The notes under the pieces: model-generated
What the model was told of the DNA's origin: nothing
What the model saw: the letters and a program-made list of their open reading frames with translations, nothing else
Database searches by the model: none
Part shown: piece after piece, positions 1-8,947 of the stretch
Position numbering within the stretch: the stretch's first letter is position 1
How the letters are laid out: the number at the start of each line of letters is the position of its first letter
Source of the DNA: Candidatus Nitrosopumilus sp.
Lineage (GTDB): Archaea > Thermoproteota > Nitrososphaeria > Nitrososphaerales > Nitrosopumilaceae
Length of the DNA stretch: 64,000 nucleotides
Assembly: GCA_029864335.1 (NCBI GenBank)
Contig: JAOTTS010000001.1
Location: forward strand, 59,594 to 123,593
Reading direction: 5' to 3'
Translations under genes and position numbers: made by a program

Positions 1-111
1 TAACAATTATCTTCAATATCTGGGATTGGATCAAAGTGATTCTAATTGATTTAGATGTAATTTTATTCAATTATTAAAGCAGTTTTTATACTTGAAATAA
101 TAAGACATGAT

Positions 112-1422
112 GTGAAATTTACTGGTTTACTGGCATTTTTCCTAGCCGTTATATTGTTTTCAAGTCCTTTGGCATCACAAGCATTTGCTGATGTTATTCC
201 TCCTAAACAACAAATGAAGCTTGATTTTACTGTAGAACAAATAATCTGTAGTGAAGGATTAGTAAAGATAACAAAAAGTTCTTCTGGAAGTATAGCATGT
301 GTCAAACCTGCAACTGCTGAAAAACTATCTCAAATTGGATGGGCAAAAAAACTAACAGAGCAAAAACTTGAAGAAATTAAAACAAAGAAAGCTACTAAAG
401 GTGAATCAGCTGGAACAATTAAAAAAGTTGCAACTGTGAAACAGTTTGCAAAAACAATAAAGTCGGGTACTTCAACTAGTATTTCTGGTTATGTGTATGT
501 TTTTGAGGCATGTGCCAATTCAAAAGTTATTCGAACCCCTGAAATTTTTGTAACTTCTGATAGTGAAACAAAAAATGTAAAACTTGGAAGCATGATCCAA
601 CCAAACTCTTGTTATACAAGCTCTGTAATTATTAAAGCAGCAGATCCTAGCTCTATTTCTGCAACTTTACTAAATAAAGGTGGTATTTCTGAAAAAATTT
701 CCTCACTTGAAACTAAAATTGCTGACTTGAAATCCAAAATTGTCGCAGCAAAACAAATCATTCCAAAATCTGCAGAAAACCCAAATCCTGAAACTTTAAG
801 TAGCATAATCTCTCTTAAAAAAGAACTTAAAGATACTGAGGATCAACTAAGACGATATTTGATGGCATTGTATGTTCCACCAAATACCAAAGTATCGAAG
901 ATTGATATCCCAAAATCCCTTAAAGGTGAACCTCTTGTTGGGATGATGACTAATCTTATATCTGTGACAGAAAGTATTGTTAAACCAGAGTCTGGAAATC
1001 CTGATTTGAAGAGATTTAATGTAGTCTTTGAAGCCTGTGCTGGAAAAGAAAGCATTCGTATACCAATAATTGCAATAAATTCTGATTCTGACTCTACTGA
1101 CGTCAAGCTAATTAACAGAATTGTTCCTGAATCCTGCCAGGTTGGAATTGCAAGGATCAATGCTGTAGATTCCCAATCTATCATGCCTAAGATCAGTGAA
1201 AATTCAGGAATTTCAAAACAAATCACTAAACTTGAAAAACAAATTGATGAATTACAAATTCAATTAGGTGAAAAAAGGACTAGTCTGAATGTGCTAGTTT
1301 CAAAACAACTAGATTCTTCAGGTGAAGAAGAAGTTACAAAATTAGCATTGGAGATTAGCGATTTGCGAAAAGAATTGCTAGAAACCAGGACAAAACTTTA
1401 TGGCCTTATGCTTGGACTGTGA
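112..1422 (+). CDS. Secreted protein with duplicated Cys-pair/coiled-coil module
   Basis: Family not recognised. A signal peptide covers about residues 1-26, with a hydrophobic core and a likely cut after SQAFA. The mature part holds two copies of one module: each has a V-F-E-A-C start (C134, C309), a second Cys exactly 33 residues later (C167, C342), and then a heptad-rich helix beginning at GISEKISSLE or GISKQITKLE. The two Cys of each copy may form a disulfide outside the membrane. The GTG start is chosen because it directly precedes Lys-Phe and the hydrophobic stretch. The gene stands alone, about 80 bases before the CorA-like gene. Extracellular or cell-surface role is inference. Confidence 0.85.
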   Translation: MKFTGLLAFFLAVILFSSPLASQAFADVIPPKQQMKLDFTVEQIICSEGLVKITKSSSGSIACVKPATAEKLSQIGWAKKLTEQKLEEIKTKKATKGESAGTIKKVATVKQFAKTIKSGTSTSISGYVYVFEACANSKVIRTPEIFVTSDSETKNVKLGSMIQPNSCYTSSVIIKAADPSSISATLLNKGGISEKISSLETKIADLKSKIVAAKQIIPKSAENPNPETLSSIISLKKELKDTEDQLRRYLMALYVPPNTKVSKIDIPKSLKGEPLVGMMTNLISVTESIVKPESGNPDLKRFNVVFEACAGKESIRIPIIAINSDSDSTDVKLINRIVPESCQVGIARINAVDSQSIMPKISENSGISKQITKLEKQIDELQIQLGEKRTSLNVLVSKQLDSSGEEEVTKLALEISDLRKELLETRTKLYGLMLGL

Positions 1423-1503
1423 CAATCAAAATTGAATAGGTCATAAAAAATAAACCAACATAAATTAGAATCAAACTAACTTTAAAAAAATAATGGGTGG
1501 AAA

Positions 1504-3150
1504 TTGCGCGATAAAATTGGAATAATTATCAATCGATTGGTTTACGGCTTTACTTTTGCCTTTTTGTATCAAATTGTTATTGGAATAGCTACATCTTTAC
1601 TTTCATTACCTTTAACTGGGAACATTCAAGATCTTATTTCTGGAGTTGGACAAATAGACTCTCAGCAAGGTCCTTGGCTTGTGGCATGGTGGATTATTTC
1701 AACAATTATCATTACAGCTATGGCTTTAATGATAATTCGATACAAAAAATATCTATCCCCTTACAAGGGTGAAAAAAATATTGAAGTTCCTCCAAGAATC
1801 ACTGCAGTTACAGCAATCATAATTGGTGCATTGATTTCATTTTTGTTTTTCTTACTTGATTCTGTAATTGGATTAGTTGCAAAAAAAGGAACTGCGACTG
1901 ATGTAGAGGCAATCTATCAGGCTGCAGTTGTGGGTGATTTTACTCCCCTAGTAATCAGCATTATCTTTTCAATAGTTGCAGGATTCATAATTGTTGGAGT
2001 TGCAAGCAAGACATCAAAAGTTAAAGAAATAACAAAAGATTTCGGACTGCAAGATATTACAAAAATTACCAAGATTATAAACAAAACAAAGACTCAAAAA
2101 ATTTCATTATCTGATACAATTGGCCAAAGCCCTGGAGCTCTAATTCATGTTGGAGAACAAAGAGTAGAAAATGTTCGAATAGATATGATGGAATATGATA
2201 AAGAAACAATTAGTGAAAAAAATGATGTAAAAATTGAAGAATGTTTAGAATCTAAGTACAAGCCAAATGTTTCATGGATTAATGTAATTGGTATACATGA
2301 TCCAAAAATCATTGAGGCATTTGGAAATAGTTTTGAAATTCACCCTCTCCATCAATCAAATGTTATGAATACTGAATTAAGACCTTCAATTGAAGTTTCT
2401 GATAATTATATTATGATTATGTTGAAGATGCCTCATTACATTAGTGAAACAGGGAAACTAGAATTGGAGCAAATTTCCATAATTCTGGCAAAAGATCATG
2501 TCGTAACATTTCAAGAAATTGAGGCTGATTTTTTTGATCAAATTAGAAAACGACTAAGAAATAAGACAGGCACAATTAGGAATCAAAAAAGTGATTATCT
2601 TGCTTATGCTATAATTGACGCAATAATTGATAGTTATTTTTTGGTTATAGAGAAAATAGGCGACATTACCGAGGACTTGGAAGAAGAATTGATGCAAAAT
2701 CCTACTGCAGATACTATGCAGACAATTCAAACATTAAAGCGTAGAATGATATCTTTGAGAAAATCAATCTGGCCTGCTCGTGAAATTGTGGATTTTCTAG
2801 GACGTGATTCAACAATGTTAATCTCGGATAATACTCGAACTTATTTGAGAGATGTTTACAATCACGTAATTCAGGTAATAGATACCATAGAGGGATTGCG
2901 TGATGTTATTGGAGGTATGCTTGATACCTATCTATCAAGTGTTAGCAATCGCATGAATGAGGTAATGAAGACACTTACTATTATTGCAGCTATTTTCATA
3001 CCGATTACATTCATTGCTGGAATTTATGGAACTAATTTTGTATATGTCCCAGAATTACAATGGGAGTATAGTTATTTTGCAATGTTAACTGCTATGAGTA
3101 TTATTACTGGAATTATGTTGATATGGTTTAAACGAAAGAAATGGTTCTAA
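1504..3150 (+). CDS. CorA-like divalent cation channel with N-terminal membrane extension and GTN filter
   Basis: CorA family proteins carry Mg2+ (sometimes Co2+, Zn2+) across the membrane as pentamers. The C-terminal half has the CorA layout: soluble alpha/beta domain, long helices, then two membrane helices and a basic tail (FKRKKWF). The selectivity motif after the first helix, normally GMN, reads YGTNF here (G509-T510-N511; codons gga act aat). The first 190 residues are an extra domain with about four hydrophobic segments, absent from standard CorA (about 320 residues). The start is TTG, with GGTGG a few bases upstream. Ion specificity cannot be read from sequence; the transporter fold is well supported. 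Confidence 0.88.
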   Translation: MRDKIGIIINRLVYGFTFAFLYQIVIGIATSLLSLPLTGNIQDLISGVGQIDSQQGPWLVAWWIISTIIITAMALMIIRYKKYLSPYKGEKNIEVPPRITAVTAIIIGALISFLFFLLDSVIGLVAKKGTATDVEAIYQAAVVGDFTPLVISIIFSIVAGFIIVGVASKTSKVKEITKDFGLQDITKITKIINKTKTQKISLSDTIGQSPGALIHVGEQRVENVRIDMMEYDKETISEKNDVKIEECLESKYKPNVSWINVIGIHDPKIIEAFGNSFEIHPLHQSNVMNTELRPSIEVSDNYIMIMLKMPHYISETGKLELEQISIILAKDHVVTFQEIEADFFDQIRKRLRNKTGTIRNQKSDYLAYAIIDAIIDSYFLVIEKIGDITEDLEEELMQNPTADTMQTIQTLKRRMISLRKSIWPAREIVDFLGRDSTMLISDNTRTYLRDVYNHVIQVIDTIEGLRDVIGGMLDTYLSSVSNRMNEVMKTLTIIAAIFIPITFIAGIYGTNFVYVPELQWEYSYFAMLTAMSIITGIMLIWFKRKKWF

Positions 3151-3223
3151 GTTAATATATTTCTAAAGCCATTACTTAGTAATTTCTTGTATCTTTTTAG
3201 AATTCATTTGTGATTTTGAATTA

Positions 3224-4084
3224 TTGCTAAAAATCAAATGGAACTATTTTAAACTAGACAAATTAAAGAAAGAATGCTACGTGGCCAATAAAATAATTCA
3301 ACGAGTATATGAAATTTTAGAGGGTACCAATAATGACAAAATTACAAAGAGTTTCCAAATTTTCATAATTACACTAATTTCAGTAAATGTCTTAGTTGTA
3401 ATAGTTGAAACCGAAGAATCAGTTTTGGATGAATATGGTTATTTGTTTACTCCTTTTGAAATTTTTTCTGTCATTATTTTCACTGCTGAATATATTGGAA
3501 GGATAGTTATTTACAAATTAAATCCAAAATATAATAATTCCAAATTTGGATTGGCTAGGTTACTTATTTCCCCTATGATGTTAGTTGATTTAGCTGCGAT
3601 TTTGCCATTCTTTTTGCCTTTTGTTGTTACAGATACTAGATTCATTAGAATAATCCGACTCTTGAGACTATTTCGATTATTCAAACTTTCAAGATATTCT
3701 GAACCAATGCAAACACTTGGAATAGTATTCAAATCAAAAGCAGGTGATTTGGCGGTAGCCTTTTTCATTCTCTTTATTGTGTTGATTTTTGCATCAAGTT
3801 TGATGTATCATGCAGAGCATGAAGCCCAACCTGATGTTTTTTCTAGTATTCCTGCATCTATGTGGTGGGGAATAGTTACACTTACAACAATAGGTTATGG
3901 GGATGTCTATCCTGTCACAGTTCCAGGAAAATTAATTGCGGCAGGTGTGGCAGTTATCGGAATTGCAGTATATGCTATTCCTACTGGTATTATGGCATCT
4001 GCCTTTACAGAAGAATTAAGAAATAAAAGAGAACAAAAAAGTAATACCTGCCCACATTGTGGAAAGAATATTACACATACATAA
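3224..4084 (+). CDS. Voltage-gated potassium channel with C-terminal zinc-binding tail
   Basis: Six-helix Kv-type channel subunit of the cell membrane. The S4 voltage sensor is clear: regularly spaced arginines in RFIRIIRLLRLFRLFKLSR. The pore filter TLTTIGYGDVYP follows the S5 helix. The last residues, CPHCGKNITHT, form half of a zinc ribbon, unusual for this family. The track start is TTG 3224, but GTG 3281 (protein beginning with A-N-K-I-I-Q after the start) removes a Lys-rich, non-hydrophobic leader and is equally likely; neither has a clear ribosome binding site. It lies between the CorA-like gene and the CDF exporter, fitting a cation-handling neighbourhood. Confidence 0.9.
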   Translation: MLKIKWNYFKLDKLKKECYVANKIIQRVYEILEGTNNDKITKSFQIFIITLISVNVLVVIVETEESVLDEYGYLFTPFEIFSVIIFTAEYIGRIVIYKLNPKYNNSKFGLARLLISPMMLVDLAAILPFFLPFVVTDTRFIRIIRLLRLFRLFKLSRYSEPMQTLGIVFKSKAGDLAVAFFILFIVLIFASSLMYHAEHEAQPDVFSSIPASMWWGIVTLTTIGYGDVYPVTVPGKLIAAGVAVIGIAVYAIPTGIMASAFTEELRNKREQKSNTCPHCGKNITHT

Positions 4085-4133
4085 ACTGAAAATGAAATAT
4101 CTAAAATTATGTTCTGGAAAGTTTATTGAAAAC

Positions 4134-5063
4134 TTAACGTTCTATCTCTACAAAAATATATTCTTTTTTTGACAGTGGTAGTATTGCCATTATTTGGTGC
4201 TCAATTTCATCTGTGATAATTTCAATCTTATCTGTATCTAATCCGTCAATTAGATTGACCTCAATTCCAACAATCACTGTTGTTGGACTAAGATGCATAG
4301 TTTTCACGGTGATTATTTTGTGAACTTCAGGTATGGCATTCACTAAAGTTAGGATTTGTTTTTTTTGTTCTTCTGAAATTGACTCGCCTAACAACAATCC
4401 CCGATTTTCTTTTGCCAGGAAAAATGCAAAAGACATCAATAAAACTCCGATTATGATGGAGCTAATTGCATCATATTGTGTATTTCCTGTAATGTCTGTA
4501 AGAAAAATTCCGACTCCTGCAACACCGATTCCTAACAACGCAGCTGTATCTTCTACTATGACTGTTAGAATAGATGTATCTTTACTGTCTTTGAATTCTT
4601 TATACAAATTTGAAAAATTAGCTTTATCCCCACGTGCAATTATTGGTTTTTTAAAATGATTAATTGCGATTCTTAATGCATTCCCCTCAAATCCAAAGGC
4701 TATTGCCAATACTATGTAATTGATCATAGGGTTTTCAAATTGGTGTTCTTCACCTAGTAAAGATGAAAATCCCTGTTCCAATGACAAAATTCCTGAAATT
4801 CCAAAGATCATAGTTGCTACAATAAATGACCAAAAGAATTGTGATTTTCCATAACCAAATTGATGTAAATCTGTTTCAGGTTTTTTGCTTAATCTTATTC
4901 CCAGTAATAGGAGAATTTGGTTTACCGTGTCTGATGCAGAGTGATAAGATTCTGCCCACATTGAGGCACTGCCAGTCATTGCAGCAGCAATAAATTTTGT
5001 TACTGCAATCCCTAAATTTCCAAATAATGCAGCATATACTGCTTTTGTTGATCCTCCTGCCAA
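4134..5063 (-). CDS. Cation diffusion facilitator (CDF) metal exporter
   Basis: CDF proteins export Zn2+, Mn2+, Fe2+ or Co2+ by H+ antiport as dimers. The sequence shows the family signature at the end of the second helix (H41 and D45 in AESYHSASD), several further membrane helices, and a C-terminal cytoplasmic domain of about 90 residues with the ferredoxin-like pattern (TVKTMHLSPTTVIVGIEVNL). Length (309) is usual. The TTG start lies 2 bases after the stop of the upstream membrane gene, with the ribosome-binding purines inside that gene, so the two are probably cotranscribed. Metal specificity is unknown. Confidence 0.88.
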   Translation of the reverse strand: MAGGSTKAVYAALFGNLGIAVTKFIAAAMTGSASMWAESYHSASDTVNQILLLLGIRLSKKPETDLHQFGYGKSQFFWSFIVATMIFGISGILSLEQGFSSLLGEEHQFENPMINYIVLAIAFGFEGNALRIAINHFKKPIIARGDKANFSNLYKEFKDSKDTSILTVIVEDTAALLGIGVAGVGIFLTDITGNTQYDAISSIIIGVLLMSFAFFLAKENRGLLLGESISEEQKKQILTLVNAIPEVHKIITVKTMHLSPTTVIVGIEVNLIDGLDTDKIEIITDEIEHQIMAILPLSKKEYIFVEIER

Positions 5064-5065
5064 AA

Positions 5066-5944
5066 CTATTCCTTGTTTCCATTCTTGGTTGAATTATTTT
5101 CTTTCTCTATTTTCTTCTCTAGTTCATTATGTTTATTCTCAATTTTTTCTACATGGACTTTAATTTTTTCATTAATCTGCTCTTCGATTTTTTCTTCCAG
5201 TTTTTCCTCAACTGTTGGTAGAATTTTTCTTTTCACCAAAAATAAAATTCGTAAAATCGCTTCAACTATTATTGCATATATTACAAATCCTACAATATTT
5301 CCCAAAAATGGAATAAAACCATAAGCCCTATCAATAATGTCGCTGGGTGTAAAGAAAATATTACTAGTAAGAAAGATACCTAATAATGCAAATGGGATTA
5401 ATTTTGCAAAATCTTTTGCAAGATCTTCCTTGTAATAAGCTGAAATTCTTACTGTGACTACAAGCGATATTACAATTAAAAAAACATGCTCTTTAGGAAT
5501 GTCTGGTGCCATAAAGAATAAAAATGTAGAATAAACAACAAACCAAATTAAAACAACTAGTGGAAAAACTATGACATATTTGAAAATATAAGCAATAACG
5601 GATGTAATTTTTTTTCCATCTGTTTGATATTTTTTAAGACCTAACGGAATCATTTCTCGTCTTGCAATAAATCTGTAGAAATTCCAAATGAATATTCCAT
5701 AAATGACCATTCCAATAGAGTATGCAATCAATTCAGTAAATGATACTTCAATCCCAAACTGACTGGTAATATTTTCAATATTTGTAAATGGAGCAATTAG
5801 ATTGTCGTCAATTGAAACACCTCCAATAGTTACAAAAACATTTGGCAAATCAATTAGATTCTCACTAGATATACCATGAGCTATTGGAATAAATGGAATA
5901 AAAAACAACATGAGTATCCAATACTGTGCTCTCAAAATGCTCAT
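5066..5944 (-). CDS. Multispanning membrane protein with charged helical C-terminus
   Basis: Not recognised as a named family. An N-terminal hydrophobic segment (WILMLFFIPFIPIAHG) may be a signal sequence or first helix; five or so further hydrophobic segments follow. The last 60 residues are an almost pure Lys/Glu helix (EEKLEEKIEEQINEKIKVH), probably a cytoplasmic coiled coil. It is 2 bases upstream of the CDF exporter on the same strand, so a shared function in metal transport is possible but unproven. ATG start at 5944. Confidence 0.75.
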   Translation of the reverse strand: MSILRAQYWILMLFFIPFIPIAHGISSENLIDLPNVFVTIGGVSIDDNLIAPFTNIENITSQFGIEVSFTELIAYSIGMVIYGIFIWNFYRFIARREMIPLGLKKYQTDGKKITSVIAYIFKYVIVFPLVVLIWFVVYSTFLFFMAPDIPKEHVFLIVISLVVTVRISAYYKEDLAKDFAKLIPFALLGIFLTSNIFFTPSDIIDRAYGFIPFLGNIVGFVIYAIIVEAILRILFLVKRKILPTVEEKLEEKIEEQINEKIKVHVEKIENKHNELEKKIEKENNSTKNGNKE

Positions 5945-6076
5945 TCTAATTTACTCATCAATCTCTAAATACTTTGTTTATTTGAATTTCAAAAGTATCT
6001 CAAGAATTTGATATTGGCACTAGATTAAATTGAGACTAATTGATTTGATTTTGCACAAAGTCATACTCTACACACT

Positions 6077-6085
6077 TATTATACT
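6077..6085 (+). promoter_or_regulatory. TATA box of the secreted repeat protein
   Basis: TTATTATAC lies about 26 bases before the ATG at 6106. That is the usual archaeal TATA-to-transcription-start distance, so the mRNA probably starts at or within a few bases of the ATG, i.e. it is leaderless. No Shine-Dalgarno motif precedes the ATG, consistent with this. Confidence 0.45.
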
Positions 6086-6105
6086 CTTCAAGGAAAATAA
6101 CACTA

Positions 6106-7131
6106 ATGAGTAAAACAATACTTTTAGCAATTTTCACAGTTACTGTATTACTTACAGGTACAATGGCCACCCCTTTAGGATTAATTGAATCAGCTGACGC
6201 TCTAAAAAGTAAAGGCAATTCAGCAAACAAAATTAATTCTAAAAATGTATGTGGTGATAGACTCTGCTCTGAACAACCCTCAGAAGTAAAATCTGAGGCA
6301 AAAAAGAAAGAACAGATAAAAACTGAAAAGAAAGCAGAATCTGCTGAAAAAGCTAAACAAGTACCAAAGAAAGACACAAAATCTGAAACAATGGAAAAAG
6401 CTAAAGAGACATCAGCACTAAAAGTCCCAAAGACTGTTACTGGAGTTATGACATCAGTTCAAGACCCCGGACTAGGACATGAAGGACATCAACTTGCAGT
6501 AATTCTTCCACCAAATGAGAATATTTATCGTGGATACATCACATACTCTGCATCTGAAAATGTTCAGCTTGTAGCATTACATGGTCCACTCAAAGATGGA
6601 ATGGTAAAGGGACAGCCCACTTGGAGTATGGATGGTAAAACTAAATTTGGTCTAACATTTGTAGATAGGGAAACATCTTCAGGTGTTTGGCAGTTTTCAG
6701 GAAATGCAATTGCAGTTCATACTAAAAACACAGAACCATTCAATGTAAGCTACTCTGTAACATATACTGAGCATTCTGCAGCAAGTGATAAGGTGATTAG
6801 AGGAACACTAACATCAAAACAAGATCCCGGCATTGGACATGAAACGCACCAACTTGCAGTAATCATAGGCCCAAGTGAGAAAACACGTTCTGGTCATCTG
6901 ACATGGGATGCATCAGAACCAGTTCAAATTGTAACCTTGCTTGGACCAATGTCTAAAGGTGAACTCAGAGGACTTCCTTATTGGACTGCAGATGGTGAAA
7001 CCTACTATGCACTAATACTAGTACCATCAAAAGCAGCTGGCTCTACAATGTTCTCAGGAAATGCTTTGGCACTTCATACAATGAAATCAGAACCATTCAC
7101 TGTAAGCTACTCTTTAGTACTTACAAAATAA
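6106..7131 (+). CDS. Secreted protein with two tandem beta-type repeats
   Basis: Signal peptide at residues 1-25 (hydrophobic core, cleavage near ADA), then a Lys/Glu/Ala-rich linker (about residues 40-105), then two repeats of about 110 residues. Repeat 1 starts GVMTSVQDPGLGHEGHQLAV, repeat 2 starts GTLTSKQDPGIGHETHQLAV; both end in FSGNA(I/L)A(V/L)HT followed by (T/S)EPF.VSYS. A single Cys pair (CGDRLC) sits after the signal peptide. The repeats look like all-beta surface domains; the GHE.HQLAV motif with two His could bind metal (inference). It is divergently placed from the CDF operon. Confidence 0.85.
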   Translation: MSKTILLAIFTVTVLLTGTMATPLGLIESADALKSKGNSANKINSKNVCGDRLCSEQPSEVKSEAKKKEQIKTEKKAESAEKAKQVPKKDTKSETMEKAKETSALKVPKTVTGVMTSVQDPGLGHEGHQLAVILPPNENIYRGYITYSASENVQLVALHGPLKDGMVKGQPTWSMDGKTKFGLTFVDRETSSGVWQFSGNAIAVHTKNTEPFNVSYSVTYTEHSAASDKVIRGTLTSKQDPGIGHETHQLAVIIGPSEKTRSGHLTWDASEPVQIVTLLGPMSKGELRGLPYWTADGETYYALILVPSKAAGSTMFSGNALALHTMKSEPFTVSYSLVLTK

Positions 7132-7210
7132 TTTCTTTTTTATTTTTTTGAAACCAAAAGTAGGAATAATTTCTAACCAATCCTAAAAAATTATTATCTA
7201 ATCTGATAAA

Positions 7211-7490
7211 CTAATTTTGAATTTTTGGCATGAATAAAAATTTGTAGGTAGGTAACTCACCATCATCAATTCTAAAACAAAATCCATCATGAGGACGCTC
7301 AATGGTCCTAGTTGCACATTTCTGCAGATAAACACAACTGGTGCTTTACATTTTCCACATGATGAGCAATAAGTAAATATCCACCAAGCTTTCTACATGA
7401 TTCATCAGGCACAAAAATCACTCTTTAAGTTCAAGAATAACTGTATCTTTTTTCTTGTCATGATTTTCGAAATTGACGCAATAAGTCATG
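7211..7490 (-). pseudogene. Decayed small Cys-containing gene
   Basis: Minus-strand coding remnant. The last part reads cleanly as ATRTIERPHDGFCFRIDD, then GELPTYKFLFMPKIQN and a stop at 7211. Upstream in other frames are KAPVVFICRN preceded by CSSCGKC and, further 5', DTVILELK. These pieces make sense as one protein only after at least one frameshift and removal of stops. The following 7490-7790 stretch holds similar debris on the minus strand (for example RCKRCHQLYD) but no intact gene. Confidence 0.4.
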
Positions 7491-7789
7491 CTGATACGAA
7501 CAATACTTTCCAGAGTTTTCGTCAATAATGCTTCCGCACGTAGGACGCCGATTACTATGCATCAGCATATCTCTCAAAATTTGAATAGTGATTTAATGCA
7601 CATTCTACGTACAATAGTCACTAGATATGTTGTCGTACAGTTGATGACATCTTTTACAACGTTTTTGGAATATTGGGTATTAAACGTAAAACGTAAATCC
7701 AATTATTTATAACATGATTGAGTTGATTTCATATTAGACGAAATCAATTGTATATTGTTTTTTAAATAATATTGTAACATAGTATTCAA

Positions 7790-7945
7790 TTGCTAAACTA
7801 CCACGAATCAACATCTGATAAAAAATCATATGATTCATTTATCCATTGTAATTACTGTGGTGACAAATTAGAAAATAATTTAGATTATTGTTCTGACTTA
7901 TGTAAAGAAAAAGATTCAGTTTGGCAAAACGAAGATAAGGTGTGA
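7790..7945 (+). CDS. Tiny zinc-finger protein
   Basis: 51-codon reading frame from a TTG start. It carries CNYCGDKLENNLDYCSDLCK, i.e. C-x2-C-x11-C-x3-C, the spacing of small treble-clef zinc fingers found in many archaeal and bacterial microproteins. No ribosome binding site is obvious and the start is uncertain. A protein with the same cysteine pattern is encoded at 58091-58189. Function unknown. Confidence 0.45.
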   Translation: MLNYHESTSDKKSYDSFIHCNYCGDKLENNLDYCSDLCKEKDSVWQNEDKV

Positions 7946-7950
7946 GTTTT

Positions 7951-8094
7951 ATGGAATTTTCAGAATATAATTCTAATGAGGACGGAGTTGTTCAGCGTTT
8001 TGAAAAACTATACCCTGAATATGACTATTCATTAAAATCATCTTTTAAAGAAAAGGATCAAAGAAAAAAGAAAAAGATGAAAACAATGTATTAA
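7951..8094 (+). CDS. Small basic-tailed hypothetical protein
   Basis: 47 residues, ATG start 5 bases after the zinc-finger frame and so likely cotranscribed with it. Acidic N-terminal half (MEFSEYNSNEDGVVQRFEKL), strongly basic end (KDQRKKKKMKTMY). No known family. Confidence 0.4.
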   Translation: MEFSEYNSNEDGVVQRFEKLYPEYDYSLKSSFKEKDQRKKKKMKTMY

Positions 8095-8296
8095 AATTAA
8101 AATGAATCAAAAATTCTCAGGCAGCTATCTTATTCATCAGGTTAAAATATCCTAGATGTCAATTCGTGATGGTACAAACTGAGGTAAATAATGCGATGAA
8201 AAAATCCTTTTCAATTTTTAGGGAAAAAGTATTTATCTGAAGATGCTTTTTTATATGAAGTTGTTAGACCGACACAAATGATATAGGAATAGTTCA

Positions 8297-8947
8297 ATGT
8301 CAATTCAATCTCGACACAGTCATGTAAATATACGCACCATGAAAAAAGAAGATATCCCAAAAATTGTGGAATTACAAAAAATTGCTTTTCCTGCAATGGC
8401 TGCAGAAGGGATATACTGGAGACCGCATCAACTAGAATCACATCTTCAAGTTTTTCCTGAAGGTCAATTTGTTGCAGAATATCATGGAAAAATTGTTGGC
8501 TCTTGCAGCAGTTTGATTATCAAATTAAAATCTGAGTATGAAGAACATACTTGGAAAGATGCCTGTGGTGATAGTTTTTTTAAAAATCATGACCCCAGAG
8601 GTGATACCTTGTATGGGGCAGATATTTCGTCACATCCAGATCATAGAAGATTAGGGATTGCTACAAAACTATATGATGCAAGAAAAGCATTGGCAATAAA
8701 ACTGAATTTATGTAGAATAATTGCTGGAGCAAGATTAATCAATTATTGTGAAAATGCAAAAGAATTATCTCCCTTAGAATATGTTGTCAAAGTAAAACGT
8801 CATGAAATTAAAGAGCCTGTATTGTCTTTTCAAATCAGAAATGGCTTCAAATTTATCAAAATACTGCCAAATTATATGAAGGATCCAAGATCTCTCAACT
8901 ATGCAACTTTTATTGAATGGAAAAATCCACATTTTGAAGAAAAATAA
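8297..8947 (+). CDS. GNAT-family N-acetyltransferase
   Basis: GNAT enzymes move the acetyl group of acetyl-CoA to an amine. The fold's order is visible: N-terminal strand (NIRTMKKEDIPKIVELQ), central strand (FVAEYHGKIVGSCSSL), and the acetyl-CoA loop near residue 113, SSHPDHRRLGIATKLYDARK, which fits Q/RxxGxG/A. A long insert and tail after the CoA loop suggest a substrate-specific subfamily. Its stop overlaps the next gene's ATG by one base (TAATG), so the two are translationally coupled; the substrate is probably shared with that hydrolase. Confidence 0.85.
   Translation: MSIQSRHSHVNIRTMKKEDIPKIVELQKIAFPAMAAEGIYWRPHQLESHLQVFPEGQFVAEYHGKIVGSCSSLIIKLKSEYEEHTWKDACGDSFFKNHDPRGDTLYGADISSHPDHRRLGIATKLYDARKALAIKLNLCRIIAGARLINYCENAKELSPLEYVVKVKRHEIKEPVLSFQIRNGFKFIKILPNYMKDPRSLNYATFIEWKNPHFEEK

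Noticed and set aside
7488..7712. Plus-strand open frame of 74 codons
   Set aside because: The opposite strand carries fragments with zinc-finger character; the plus frame looks like its shadow.
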